A DNA stretch of 64,000 bases from assembly GCA_019843655.1 (NCBI GenBank), contig JACDQD010000003.1:11348925-11412924 (forward strand), given 5' to 3'. Of the stretch, positions 36,650-49,729 are shown piece by piece. The translations under genes were made by a program, and so were the position numbers. The stretch comes from Lethocerus indicus (taxonomy: Eukaryota; Arthropoda; Insecta; Hemiptera; Belostomatidae). The notes under the pieces were generated by a model. The model was not told the DNA's origin and made no database searches. It was given only the letters and a program-made list of their open reading frames with translations. The first letter of the stretch is position 1. Every line of letters begins with the position of its first letter.

Positions 36650-37330
36650 AGTACCCTGGAGTTAAAAGGTCGGTCGCCGTCGTTCGGTCAATTACCGGCG
36701 ACCCCCGCCGGACTTAATTAGTGGCTTAATCGGAGTGCGGGGCTTTCTCGAAGGGGATATTCCGGCCCCTTCGGGACGCTAAGGCCTCACAATTAACGTT
36801 ATGTTTTATTGATCGGGCGCCGGATCGGGAAAAACCTTTCGAAAAAGGCCCGTCCTCGGTCCTCGTTAAGGTCTCGGCTTACCTTAATTTTTCCCCGGCC
36901 TAGGAAGCTACCATTGATAAGCCCAATTACGGACCCTTCCTACCGCAAAGGCGATATTAATTAAAAACCGGTCCCTTCGGTCTTAGTCTAACTTCGATTT
37001 CGCGTCTAATTGACTGGCGTCTCTTTCTTCCCGGTAACAAAAAAGGCCCCTCGACTTTCTCCGTTGACAAGATCTCCCCTAATTATTTTAGGCCCGTAGA
37101 AGCCGGTCTCACAGATAGCACATCGCGTTTTCTTTACCCGACCGGTCGTACTTTACTGTAAAAGAGGATCCGCTCCGGGCTCGTTTCTTTCTGTCGTCCG
37201 ACGCACTGTCATGCGTCTTAATAACAAGGGGTAAAAGTGTAGCGAGTAATTTTCCAATAAACGTCAACGGCCCTGTAAGGATTTCTTGTCCTTAAAGGAA
37301 ACGTGATAATTAGGGAGTGACATCTAACCG
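36650..37330. promoter_or_regulatory. Large CpG-rich, TAAT-rich island
   Basis: About 680 bp of CpG-rich sequence with many TTAAT/AATTA words set in GC context, for example around 36715-36735 (ACTTAATTAG then GCTTAATCGG), near 36955 (GATATTAATTAAAAACC) and near 37008 (GTCTAATTGACTGG). No ORF of 60 codons or more lies in it despite the GC content, which argues against coding and for non-coding function. Confidence 0.35.
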
Positions 37331-37389
37331 TAGCTGGGGACGGTCAACCCGACTGAACATATGGAGCCGGGTCTCGGCTAAATAACGGT

Positions 37390-39630
37390 TTTCTTCTCAC
37401 ACCCCGATGTTTAAAATATACAATCTGCATTTTCTAATTAAAATCCGCTCTTATAAATAGTATAATAATTTAAGTATTCTAATAAGCTATTAAGAATATT
37501 AAGTTCACGGTTAATAAAGTTCTGTCTGCTACTTTGATATTCATCTTAGCTACTTTTGAAACGGCTCGCATAGTTATTAATTTATTACTCCCACAAAATT
37601 ATTATCTATAATATCTATTCCAAATTATATTGCAATGTCGGATAAACCACCATTATATTTCGTCATTCGTTCGTTATTTGTTGTCGGAGTCATGAAACTA
37701 AATATTTGAGACTTATATGCGGTCTGGGTGGCCCCCTGTGTTCACTGTCTGTACAAACGAGACTATCGGGAGCCGACCGCGGTCATAAAAAATGACTGTG
37801 CGAGTGGAAAAAGTTGATAGGGAGGGATTTTATCCGGCCAGCCGCCCGCTGGGCTCGGACCCCTTTCATCTCTGCCGGCCCCGACACAACACACAGGGCC
37901 ATCGAACGACCACCGAATTTCTTCCCCATTTATCCTACGAGATCCCGTTAAAAAAAAGACCTACGCATGACTGAAACAGGCAAGGAACAGTGTTCTGTTC
38001 TCCCTCTCTATCCATACTGCAAATAATAGAAAACATATTATTATGTTGTTCATTAATTACGGCGATGTAGGTAGCTCTGGTCGTACTGAGGGATTGCTAA
38101 TGACAATTTCGAGAATACAAAACGGTCCAAGAGAATCCCATTTGAAACAATATTAGAAAATAAATATTCCTACAATAAGACACAGATATATAGCCCAATT
38201 GAAAATTGAAAAATAAAAAAAGCGTTTATTTTAAGTCGTACCTAAAAGCTCTCTTGAGTATCTCATAACTGCAGAGTGAAACGCGGCGAATGGTAACAGT
38301 TCAAAACGATAAATGAATGCAGAATGGGAGAATAAGAAGAAAGGATTAGTCCGGACCGATGAAAAAGAAATTGACAATTAGAGTCGCTCTGAGGAAAAAT
38401 GTCTTTATTTGGAATTCATTGAAAATTGAAATCCTACTCAATAATTCCTGATTGAACGGGGACTTGGTTTTTTGTAACCGGTCAGATATAGGCCATAAAT
38501 TATTACCCGCTTTTGCGAAATTATATGTTTACAAAAGCTGTCGAATTCCGGCTTCGTTCTGTGCCCGTCGGTTATATTTAATTTCGTACCTCGGTGTCGG
38601 GCTGTGTACAAAACGAGAAAAAAGAGACGGGATTTATCCCACCACCTCCATTTGCCGGCGAAACGGCAATTCCCGTCGGTAATTACCGAACAGTATTTTC
38701 TACAAATAGCCGCACAGTTAACACTCGGAGTTTTATTAACGTTCGTGGCGGTGGGATTAATTGAAACGTGCTCGTGCAGCGGGCCCATGACCGGCCTCGC
38801 GCGCTACCGAAAGACTTGTCGTGCCGGACACCACCCCGCCAACAGCATCGTGCTTGGTTATTACAGCAAATTTTGTTTTATTTCTTTAAAGCCAAATATT
38901 TTATTTTCATCTCTTCCCGCCAATAAAAACAACATCCCGAGGTGGAATTCTCGGCTACCAGAGGCGGTCTTATCGACATTAGACTGTCATATAAATCTGT
39001 TGAAAATGTTATCTATTTTATAAAGTGTCAGTATCCACTTCGGACTCGACGTGGTACAGCAACAAATAAATATTTGCGTCCTATACGAAAATTCCTAGCA
39101 TTCTATAATTCCATTCCCTCCTTTAAACACACCGCTGTCACGCGGTTTTTTCGTGTGAAATATAGTTGTAATTAATTAAATCGAGCCTATGAGACAGATA
39201 AGAATATCACTTGTTGCCAGATGTCTAGTATTTATATATGGTTATATAATATATTGCTATATTGTAGCACCAATGTCCTCCATGTTGTTACACCAATATC
39301 CTGTCAGAAGCTTCTAAACTAAAACCACCAAATTCCCTCCATTGAATGGTGAAAAAGTATCCGTGTTATTGCAGTCAATCTGGCCTTCCTGATAATAATA
39401 TAACTTATAATTTGCATGTCGGCTTCCTGTGAATAGTACTCGACGATATTTCAACCCCTCATGGACACACAAACGCCTTACATTTATATCTCACGAATTT
39501 ATGTTCGTCTAGGCCCTAGAATATGCGAGTGGTTATATAAAAAAAAATAGTAGCGCTCGCTGTATATTAAATTACATTTACGATTAAATAAAGTATTCAT
39601 AAATTCCCCGAAGGTCCTTCGCAGCCGGAT
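37390..39630. other. Non-coding DNA with unrecognised ORFs
   Basis: A 139-codon plus ORF (38604-39023) has one hydrophobic stretch but overlaps a 116-codon minus ORF (38438-38788); neither is recognisable. At about 39451-39479 the sequence weakly resembles the right flank of the 4.59/7.2 kb repeat family (ATTTCAACCCCTC). AT-rich elsewhere. Confidence 0.4.
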
Positions 39631-39639
39631 CTAACGCTT

Positions 39640-39860
39640 AAACTGAAGGTATCGATAACAGTTGCGACTCGTTAAGATTCGCGCCGATAGTCCTGTCCTG
39701 CGGAGGTCTTTTTTTCCCCGGCGGCTCGCCTTAACCGAAGAGTCAGCCTGCCTAAAACGGCGACATTACGGGCCCCGCTGATGCATCGGCATTAGGTCAC
39801 TCGCCACGATTTAACACCATCCCGTCACCATAGCCGACGGCACCGACTCACTATTTCTCG
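39640..39860. promoter_or_regulatory. CpG-rich block, candidate regulatory
   Basis: A short GC-rich island with many CG dinucleotides and no ORF across its core. AT-rich sequence flanks it on both sides. Confidence 0.18.
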
Positions 39861-40399
39861 GCAAAGAGACAGGCCCTAATTTAAACTGTCGTTCGGACAC
39901 TTTCCGGCCACCGAAATTGTCGAATTTTCGACAATTCCATCAGTAACATATTTATTGCTCTCTTTTTCCTTAACGGTAGTTAAAGAATGCCCATTGGACA
40001 TCTTATTTGGGCGCTCAGGAATTTCTCTGGAGCAAACCGATGTTGAATTCTCGTCCAGTTCATTGGAACGATTTATATATTTTCGAATATTCATTCATTT
40101 TGAAAAAATGCATCCCATGTCAGTCGTGTAAGAACTAGTTGCACTGTTTTGGATATGTCACTTCAAATTTGCTGTAGGACAGATCATTTATTTCCTGATT
40201 GCTTGTTTTCCGCTGATCCTATTGACCCAGGGGGTTAACCCCCCTGTTTTTTCTCATGGGAAATAAATATGGATTCGATTTGAAATCTTTAAAATTATAT
40301 GTTTATCGGTTCGTGTGGAAGCTTGACATCGTATTCCCTAGTGCTTTACAATCACCTGGGTCGGCATAATTCCCCTACAGCCACTGTGAGAAACGGACC

Positions 40400-40740
40400 G
40401 CCGCGTGATACCCAGACCGAGCGCGTCTCGCATATGGAGCGGGATGAATAAGGACAGGCCTTTATTATTATAGGTCAGAAGCTATGAGCCGAAGCTGTAT
40501 TCCGCAAAAGAGACCCCGGCGAGTCGGCGGGCACGGCGGGCCTTGACTTTTCACAAAATCCTCTAAGGCTCAAATGAACAGCGGCGTCAATTGCGCGCCC
40601 ATTTGCGTTAAGCACGATCTCGATATTCCGAATTGATGGAATCTCCGCTGTGGACGAGGAGCGAAAGGCTCGGCCATGAAAAGGGGACGGCAGTCTGATG
40701 TCATTTCGGGGATGTAAACGAATCGTTGATACGCCTTAAA
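40400..40740. promoter_or_regulatory. CpG-rich block, candidate regulatory
   Basis: A GC-rich segment with AATTG words near 40588 and 40632 and no ORF of note. It lies between AT-rich tracts. Confidence 0.18.
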
Positions 40741-41039
40741 ACCTCATGAGGAAACAGCTTCTATCAGAATGCTACTTCTGTTTGAAGGGCACCTTTGAAT
40801 ATATGCTCTGTTGGAAATATTTGGCTATTAGTCGAAGTTAAAATTGTCCCACTATATCTGCTGCTGTATATAGTAGTATATCTACTATTAGTTTTACTTT
40901 GATTATAGTATTTTCAAGAAGTAAAGAACCATGCATATAATGGAGTTTATTCCACAGTCACCGGTACTGTTGTGCCAGGAAAAGTATTAGCGAATGAGCT
41001 TAATATGCCTACATTTTATAACAACATATGTCGCAGAGT

Positions 41040-41600
41040 TGGGAAGGGCGTGTTGGAGGTATAGTCGGCGGCGACAGGGCAGATTACCGGGCTGAGGTCG
41101 TTAACCAGTTTTTAATGCCGTTGTTTCAAGTCGGGCATAATTTATAAGTCTGTAATCGGCGGCGAGGGCACTTCTGCCCCGATCGCGACGCCCACGCCCT
41201 GCCCCCGTGACTAACGGCCGCCATTATGACAGCCTCCTTACATCCTCCTTTAATTGACTTTAAAATATTTGCAACAGACTTCTACAGAAGGGGACCGGAT
41301 TCCTTTCGGTGTCCCCGACAGCGCCCGCTCCCGGCCTCCGTTCTGCAAGCCCCGCTGGCTACCAATTAGGAAAAGGGAAATATGGATTTCTCGTGTTTTT
41401 TACCAGCCGACTCGCCAATTGACCAATTAGCGTTGTTCAATTGATTGGGCGATAAATTTTGGGGCCGGGGTCCCTCCGTAGTCGGTCGAGGAACCTGAGT
41501 TTGAATAGCGGAACCGCCGCTAGAGCGCGGAGGAGACTCGCGCACCACTCCCCACGGTCTCATATCTGTTTGAACCCGGAATATTGTAACTGCAAAACCG
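41040..41600. promoter_or_regulatory. CpG-rich block with homeodomain-type words
   Basis: GC-rich with CATAATTTATAAG near 41136 and CTCCTTTAATTGAC near 41244. Overlapping ORFs on both strands at 41366-41674 are of similar length, without family motifs. Confidence 0.22.
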
Positions 41601-41609
41601 TCGAAAAAT

Positions 41610-42600
41610 TCCTTCCTTATGACCAAACAACACTAGCAAGGGATCCAGTTTCTGCTATTTGTTTTGCAATATGACTGACAAAATATGCCACTTTAAATAA
41701 GAGAATATTGCACATTAAATACCAAAAGTTTTTTCTTTCTGTTTTCCCAGTGTTCTCTGACGCCGGGTCGATTCTTCTAATTTCGCTAGCGACTGACGGA
41801 ACGTCGCCACGAAATGGCATTGTGCAAAAGTAAAAACGGTAAAGCCACGTTTTAACGGTACCCGGAGCAAGGGCGATATATTTAAAAGGAGGGGAGGTTC
41901 AATATAGTTGGAAATTTGCGTTGTTTCCGTCCCGCCGGATTGAACGGGTATATTCATCTTGAAATAAACCCGGCCGTCGTCACGTTCTCTATCGGTTCTC
42001 GAGAGCCCAGTTTATCCCCCTTCCCTCGCGCCGGGACAAATGCCTGAATAACATGACAAACGTCCCGGTCGCTGAATAAACGGCCCGATGACTATATACA
42101 ACCCAACATTTCTCGATTTACTGCGGCCAGTTTCGTGATGTGTTTGTAAGGTAAACTCCCAGTCCCAGTATTGGTTACAGAGAACAGGGCCCAACTCTTC
42201 CTAGAGTGAGAGAGACAGAGAGAGAGTTCTGTCCTCCCGCCCCTTTAATGTGGTGTCCAACATGGAAATCAGAATAACCGAGCAGCGGTCTTTCCACTTC
42301 TGATAAATAGGCTTAATCTTTACAAGCTTGATGAAGGTAAATAACGGTTAAACCAAACGACAGAATGACCTCTAATGGTCGTAGGAAATGGATCCAAGTA
42401 ATTGAATGGATTTTGGATGCATAGGTAGATTTCGTCCATCATAATTATTATTTCTGAGAGTATAGTAGGACGGATTAATAAAAGAACAACTTGTGTTCTA
42501 CAGTCATTATTTTATTAATAAGAATCTTTCTCGATTAGTTAAAATATCTACATTTCCAGTGATCTCATTTCCTCTATATTTCTGTCTCAGAATAAGAATT
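41610..42600. other. Non-coding DNA with a short GA-rich run
   Basis: A brief GA-rich segment occurs at 42204-42227. No gene recognised. Confidence 0.45.
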
Positions 42601-42609
42601 ATTCCAATT

Positions 42610-43350
42610 AATAACTTCAAAGAGAACTGCGATGACGGCCGGTGTTTCCCACGGTGTTGCAATCGGCCGCAACTTTATGCAGTTGGAAGGCGATTCGTTA
42701 CCGCATTTCTCATCGTTTTGAAAAATCTCGAGCGTTTTCCCGGAAATCGAAAAGGCTCAGAGTGGGCAGGAAAAAAAGGACGATTGTCTACGGAATATTA
42801 ACGTGCAGAATAAATATAAATTAAGACAAAAGGCGGAGGGGAAATATTCGAGTTTGCCGATGCGGAGAGAATTCCGGCTTGCGGCGGTGCGAATCGCAAA
42901 TTGGAATTCGCACACTTTCCACGGGTGTTTTTTCTGCCTCCGCTCTGATTCCGAAATGGCATTGCGCGGGTCAATTCGCGAATGGTAAATCAAAGAGTCG
43001 CGGAATTGAGCGTACGCGCCGCGAATTCAATATCTGGAGAAAGGCTACGGCCGTTTTATCATATTCATTGCCCGTTTTTCTCCTCCGGTTTTATGAAATC
43101 CCGCATCGGGGACTTTAATTAACTCCTCGGAGTATTTAATTATCCCGGCGGTGCGGCGGGAAGCCGGGCGAAAAAAGCCTGAAAACCAACACTGCAATAA
43201 AATGCAAGAGCCGAACGCCGGCCGTAACTCTTTATTGGAGTATCGGATTAATTGTTCGATCGTTAAACTGACTTTTTATCGCCCGTCGCGTTCGTTATCC
43301 GCCATTTCTGTCCTCCTGGACGCACTATTAAACGCTGCCTCTTGAAAAAC
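42610..43350. promoter_or_regulatory. Large CpG-rich, motif-dense island
   Basis: About 700 bp with dense CG dinucleotides and words such as TTTAATTAACTCC near 43113 and GTATTTAATTATCC near 43132. Several ORFs (60-102 codons) overlap one another on both strands and none is recognisable, as expected of stop-poor GC-rich sequence. Confidence 0.28.
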
Positions 43351-43379
43351 AACAATTATTCGCCAATTATGATTGCGGA

Positions 43380-45820
43380 AGGAGTATAGTTAGTCATAAT
43401 ACTAAACCATATATTTCAATATAATTATTTATGATGCGGGTTTTCTGTGTCCCTAACGACCCCGAACCAAATTTTGTGTCGTCTGTTATACAACATATAA
43501 ACTAAGAAGGACAAACATGGCATGAATGGATAATAAATCTGGCCGATTATGAAGCATACTGTCAACACTCCTACTACACGGTTATGTATATTACAAATAA
43601 AACTGAAGTGCACACCGTTAAGTCAAATATAAATAAATAAATCATAGTTGTAATAGCCGAATCCAAGTCGTTAATTTAAGGTACTTAATCGATACATTAA
43701 TATAAAACTACTTATTACGCAGTTAAGCTTTAATACACATTGATTATTAAAGCTTCCCATTTCAATTTACGTCTCATTTTAATTGAAGAAATCTCTTGTT
43801 TCAATTCATCACTTGAAACAAAATTGAAGAAATGTATACTCAGTATCTTCTTGGGTTTAGTTGTCCCGAGGTATGCACACAATTTGCATACAAGTTGGAT
43901 CGGCTTGCAACATTTGCCAATCCGTTACAATTATTCAAAAAAGGGCGGGGACGGAACATGTTGAAACGAATTCGACCCATATTGGCGAATTTATAGGGAT
44001 AAATTAAAAATAATCCGTTTCGTTCGCGTCCGCCGCCGGCCAACTTTCCCCAGCCGCTCTTTCTTTACGATAACGATCTGGGACGGTTGAAATTGCAGAG
44101 GTGTAACGGGGGGACGGCGCCAAACCATAAATACGTGGATCGCGACGAAGGGAATCGAACCAGTTTCGAGCGGCACCATCGATATGATGATTTGTTGTCG
44201 CCTAATGACCGTGTTCAGAGCCGTTGATTAGCCAACTGCAGACACGACAAGACCAGCGGCCCCCCACTGGTTAATTTCAGTTGCAACTCACTCAGAATGC
44301 AAACACTTCAATTTTAGGCCGGCCCGCATATGAACCGAAGATTTATTCAAATTTGTTTTCATAATTAGAGCATTTTCTGTTTTCACAAATTGAACGGCAA
44401 CTCCGATTGGACAAGGGAGTGAACTAATGTTTTAGTACGGGAAAATGCTTTAGAATTATTAAAATTGTATTAACTAAGTTTAAATGAATAACAAAAATAT
44501 CAACCGTAGTAGATCACACACATTTAAACAACAGTAGTAACAGTTACAAATTGCATAAAATTCCACCTTTTCTACTTTAAATAAATACATAATACAAAAA
44601 TATCGTAAACATTAACTTCACTAACTGTTATTCTATCTAAATATTTTGTATTTCCTAAATATGTATTTTCGAAATAAAAATATCTCTCAACGTCTCTTCA
44701 GCCGTAGGATCGGAAATAACGAGCTGAAATGAACTGCAGAAGCTGACCGGTTCGGCCTCTGAGCCGGCGATCTGTGCCGCCATCGCCATCCGCCCAGCCG
44801 GCAATTAATGGTAATTTTCTGCTATTAATTCTGCCAATGGAGTCGACGAAATGAAAAACTTCAGGAGCCGAATTTCGGAAATTGATTGGTGAGCGGGTAC
44901 TGTCGCAAGAATTCGTTCGCGACTGCAGCGAAAGGAAAATCAAAATTAGAAACTGACCCCGGGCGTTACGCAAATTCTTCGTTGTCTGCGTTCTCCCTCG
45001 CAATACAGTTTATGAGACCAGTAGAACTGTTTTCACTCAGTATATTTTTTGCGGGATGTGTCACTAAAAATTTAATGAATTCCATTTATAAGAAAGAACA
45101 ATTGAGGTGAAGAGAAAGAAAATTTATGAAATGGTAATTTTAAGTACGTTTAAGTTTCAGACATAAAAGGGATACCATAAATGTCTTGGAATATTACTGT
45201 TACAAATCCAATTACACTTTCTGCGTCATTCTCGACATATATTCAAACAACATTTCTACATATAAAATCTGTATTCTGCATATAGATATTTTAATCAGAC
45301 CACTAGCACTATAATTTTCAGACATTTATTCAATGGTTATGTCTCGTTTCAATTGAAATAACTCAATTCTTGGAACAGAAGGGGGGGACCCACTTCTTCA
45401 ATGCCGCCCGGGGGAGGCAGGACATTATCGAAATTTCCATAAATCGGTCCGAACCTTGGTTCGAGCCCGGCGAAGGATAACATCCAATATTAACATGCAT
45501 AAAATTTATAAAAGTAATTATAACGTCTGAAATATCGATTTTTTTTTCTTAGAAGTCCCGGTGGAGATAAATTGAGAAAGTAATGTCAACGATTTAGTCA
45601 ATTGAATTCAATTAAAGTCCTAAATAAGTATAAATAATCAAGTATTTACACATATAAATGCAACGTGTGCCTGATAAAGTGTTGTTAACTTGGGGGAGTT
45701 GGTCAATCAACGATAATCCGGTAGCTTATCAACATATAAAATAATTCAGTCTGGACATTTCCATTATATTTTGACGCTGTCACACAAACGACCATATAAA
45801 TTTGTGCAGCTCGACAAGGA
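43380..45820. other. AT-rich non-coding DNA
   Basis: Holds a small inverted-repeat structure at 44361-44459 and a GC-rich patch at 44000-44300. A 101-codon minus ORF at 44698-45003 is unrecognised. A 14-bp palindrome AATTGAATTCAATT lies at 45600-45613. Confidence 0.45.
44361..44459. repeat. Short inverted-repeat element, about 99 bp
   Basis: ATAATTAGAGCATTTTC at 44361-44377 pairs with GAAAATGCTTTAGAATTAT at 44441-44459, reverse complements apart from a 2-base indel and a mismatch. It could be a tiny MITE remnant or a chance hairpin. Confidence 0.4.
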
Positions 45821-45829
45821 TTGAGTCAA

Positions 45830-46240
45830 CAATGTCCCTCGTTGGACGGCTTCGTTAATTGCGCCACGGAATCATAGCGGGCGATGATTCATGGCCCCCG
45901 GCGGTAGCCTGGGAGGCCTGAGCGTCACTTCTTCATCCGAGGCCGGCTCACGGTCGGAGTCGTTTAGTCGATTAGATTTCAAAAAATGTGCTGGAATCCA
46001 GCGCCAGTTCAAAGTGGGAGCATCGATAGGCCGACAAAGGGGGTGTGGATGGGGCGGCTTATTGGAAACTGATTATATATAATATTTCGCGGGCTCGCGA
46101 TAATTACGCGATGACGGTCAGGGCAGGGTGGGTATGAGGGGTGAAAAATGCCGGCCGAGCTATGCCGCCGCCGCCGCCGCCGCCGCTAGAAAAACCCTCT
46201 GAATTCATATCGCCGGCCGGACACTCGGGGGAACGGCAAG
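45830..46240. promoter_or_regulatory. CpG-rich island with (GCC)n
   Basis: A CpG-rich segment that includes a 25-nt trinucleotide run at 46163-46187. A 63-codon ORF crosses part of it and is not recognised. Confidence 0.22.
46163..46187. repeat. (GCC)n trinucleotide repeat
   Basis: Seven to eight consecutive GCC units. It is not within a convincing ORF. Confidence 0.9.
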
Positions 46241-46249
46241 AAAACGAGA

Positions 46250-49200
46250 AGCGCTAATAACTTGGAAATATTTCAAAGGCGATACCGCCCTGAACTGATT
46301 TTCCAGTTTCTTCTATTTTCTGTAAGGCCGGTAATTGAATGTATTATTTGCGGCCGGCCGGTTGGAGCGGTCACGTATGCGGCACTGTTAAACGGTGATT
46401 GCCGAAGCTCCTGCACTTACACCACAACTGATGAGGTCGGTCAAATTAATTTTATTACTAATAATTTGGGGGCGATAGTAAATATAAATCTAATTGTTAT
46501 ATTTAGGATAATCCGGAAAGCAAGGCTGATAATGGCGAGCACCCTAATGATGACGGAATTGAGATAAATGAATTAAACGTTAGAATGTTAAATATATTCC
46601 CGGGTTTTAACCCTAAAATCCTGTTTTTTAATTTTTATCATTTTATATAGTTCGGCTTCGAATGCTAAATATAACGTATACATAATCGATGTAGAATACA
46701 TACTTTATACAGATTGTTATTTCTGTATTTATTTACGGGAGAAACATCCGCCCAAAGCGGAATAGATTTCACCCGATACCAGTTTTCAAATCGAACCGCT
46801 GTCACGACCTCGGCCGCGTTATAACTAACAGTACATCCGCGCAAAATGAACGCAGCAGCTCAGAACTAATTAAAACTGCCGGTAATTTAAATATTTTCCC
46901 AATGTTGACGGGGGTAAGACCGGCTGCTATTGACCCGCTCCGGGCTCGTCCTTGCCCGTGTTTTCTTCAATGGGCGGGTAGGAACAACAACAAAAATAAT
47001 ATCTCCCCTCAATATAGGAGCGTCCAATAAGCGATGACGAGAAATCGGTTCCGGGAGACAAACTGTATAATGTGGATTTTAAATTAAACTGAATTTATTT
47101 ACAAGATATATATTCCCCCTCCCACTGGCACTTTATAGAATAATAAATTAAGCTAAATAATTTCCACCATTATTCCAGCTACTATTATTATAGCATTGGT
47201 AAATGATGTCGGATTGAAATTCTTTTGATGTATACATCTGGAAATCGCACGTGTGATTTTTATTAAGAGTACTAAACCATCACAAGAATACGATCCCCTC
47301 ATTCACAGTCGTTACTCATTATATATATTTGAATTTATATTATGTGCGTGCGTGACAGGCCCACCAGAAACAGTTTTTTTCGGCCATTAATACTGAGTTT
47401 GTTTAAAGTATTTTAAATTCCAAAAATATATAGAAAATGTACAATGGCAATTGTTCTCTTATGTTCTATATCGTTGTTCCTATATCCGTTTTATTCACGG
47501 GAGCTAACCATGGGCCACTGGCCATGGATTGCCGAGTACGGGTACTTAGGGTCACCTTACAGTCACGTACAGTTCTTGGCTTGAGCGGAAAGACAATAAA
47601 TTCCAAGCCGGGGAGGAATTTTATGTACACGCAACAATTACAATGGCGCACCCTGTAAAGATCTCTATAAGGTGACAAATCATAGTCCGCCTACTCGAGA
47701 AGGCGGATCGTAGACCCTGTTTCAAGGAAAAATCTCGGTTCTAATCGTAATAGTAAGAATAATTAAAATGGTTGATATTTTATCGAGCATTCGAAAAATA
47801 TAACAGGGTTGTATTAAACTACTAGTTATGAACGTCCAGTATCAGTTATTACCGGGAGGCTGGAAAAATATTATTTTTTACAACAAAGTGTAATGATTAA
47901 TTGTTCTCCTGTAACTAGAACAGATACAATTTTACAAGACCGGATACTTGTTTGTATAAATTTAATTGACATGTCATTAATTCTGGTTTCATTTTTCATG
48001 TTTCTAACGAGTGACATTTCGAGATCACTTCCTTTCGGGCTCTCCGCCATTACTTGCTTATAACTCCTTATTCTGGGCCGAGCCTAAATACCCAACTTCC
48101 TTTCTTTCGCGTCGACCGCGACTGCATCCTAATTGGATTACAGATTCTCGCCAATAAAAGAACGAGTTAACTCGGCCATCGATATTATCGGTTTCCAATT
48201 GCTCGCCAGCCGATAACGTCGCCTTGTATAGAGTTGGAGCTGCGGATCGGGCTTGAGTCGGCCATGCTTAATAAGTAACTGGTGGCTTATTATAAAAGTT
48301 ATGAGCGCATTTAAAACATATTTACGCTAAAAGGGTATGAATGTAAGCGGTTGGGGAGGGGCCTCTGGCTGACTGGGCGGGGGCGCAGTGATTGTGCCCT
48401 GAATGACACTGACACGTTGTAAATGCCGTGAGAAAACACCCAATTAAACCCGGTCATTGGGAGACGCTCCACCATAGTCCTAGCAAAACACCTGGGGACC
48501 GTTAGTGCTTTCATGGCCCAAGTATCAATAGTAATAACATCAGCATCGGATATGGACAACATTTTAGGAAATTTATATCTAATTTGACGGTCTTTCGATA
48601 GGATGCCCTCAGAAGCATCGAATCTAAAATTTGCGCTGACATAATTCTTATCCTGTAAATATGCAATGTCTCACTGAATATTCGGACCGTATTGTACCAA
48701 ATTAAATGGTACGAGCCAATTGGTCCATATGCTGGAGGAATGGTCACCCTAATTTAAAGGAACTTGTAAGGAACCCAGAACAAGTATTCTGTACACTCAT
48801 TGTTTCAACAGCGATAAGACCTATTAAACTAATTGCAATTGTGTGCAGTATGGGTATTATGTACTACATCTTTTGCTGCTCGAGTAATTCCCGACTCCAA
48901 TTCCCTGGCTCTAATTATAGTTTAAAAATGTATGTAATCTTGATGAACACGGTTAGGCTTAATTTTGCGTTTCATACGTATTATTTTTGATCTCAGGTAA
49001 AGGTGAGGACGACATTCTCCGTTGTCGGGACTCCAAGGTTTGCACTTCTGGGGCACGCGAACCTGACCAGAACTGTTTGGCCTTTTGTTCCTTCCTTCGA
49101 ATAGTGTTCGTGGCAGTTGGCAGCTGCTCCTTTGCGGGGCCGCCCTACAGGGCCCGACCGGGCTAAATAAATCGCTGAAGCCGGCTCGGCTCCGGTCCAA

Positions 49201-49410
49201 ACTGGACACAATGGAAGAGTTCCTGGCTGAGGACACGGGTAGCAACAAGGTCGGACTCGTCCGGGGACATTTGTCACTTCTGGCTTTCCAGAAGGGGAAT
49301 CCTCTTCGGCCCGTTTAATGACTCTACATTTACACCCAGCCAATTGCCTTCTAAATAATTACTGTTCATTCCCTATTTCGCGAACAATTCTCGAAATATC
49401 TAAGATATTA
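46250..49410. other. Mostly AT-rich non-coding DNA
   Basis: A CpG-richer patch lies at 48000-48290. A small hairpin (TCCGCCT / AGGCGGA) lies at 47686-47707. A GC-rich patch at 49000-49320 has overlapping ORFs of 77-116 codons on both strands, none recognised. Confidence 0.45.
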
Positions 49411-49467
49411 TTTGTATTTCATCCTCTCTTTGGTTTTTCATCCTCACAGCGTCCGTGAGTAGTAAAT

Positions 49468-49661
49468 TTCAATTGATTACGAGAGGATTGTCGATTATTT
49501 TACCAGTAGTTTCTAAAACCTTGGTGCATGCTTCCTAGATTTCAGCGCCCCAATATATATTCCCCGCTTTGTCTTACCCAATACTGAAATATTGTGTCTT
49601 ATAATAGCGGACTCGCATGATGGGTCTAGTTTAATCTGGAAAAGTCAGAAAAACCGCGTTG
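49468..49661 (+). repeat. 194-bp dispersed repeat, copy A
   Basis: Aligns without gaps to 52405-52598 in the same orientation, with about 15 differences in 194 bases (about 92 % identity by eye). The last 45 or so bases are identical. No TG...CA ends, primer-binding site or polypurine tract is apparent, so it does not look like an LTR. No coding potential. Confidence 0.93.
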
Positions 49662-49729
49662 TTTTTTCATCCTCTCCTTTGGATGTAATTTGTGAATATT
49701 TTGCTCTCCATACTCCGGTGATTGGTTCT

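Noticed and set aside
38604..39023. 139-codon ORF with one hydrophobic segment
   Set aside because: Overlaps a 116-codon antisense ORF, unrecognised, and runs from GC-rich into AT-rich sequence without a coding signature.
39451..39479. Third copy of the 4.59/7.2 kb repeat family
   Set aside because: Only a short weak match to the flank (ATTTCAACCCCTC) and no match to the body.
44151..44161. tRNA B-box-like word (GGTTCGATTCC on the minus strand)
   Set aside because: The flanking bases do not form a T-stem, no A box lies at normal distance, and no cloverleaf can be drawn.
45456..45470. GGTTCGAGCCCGG, a second B-box-like word suggesting a tRNA-derived SINE
   Set aside because: No matching A box and no repeat copy in the window.
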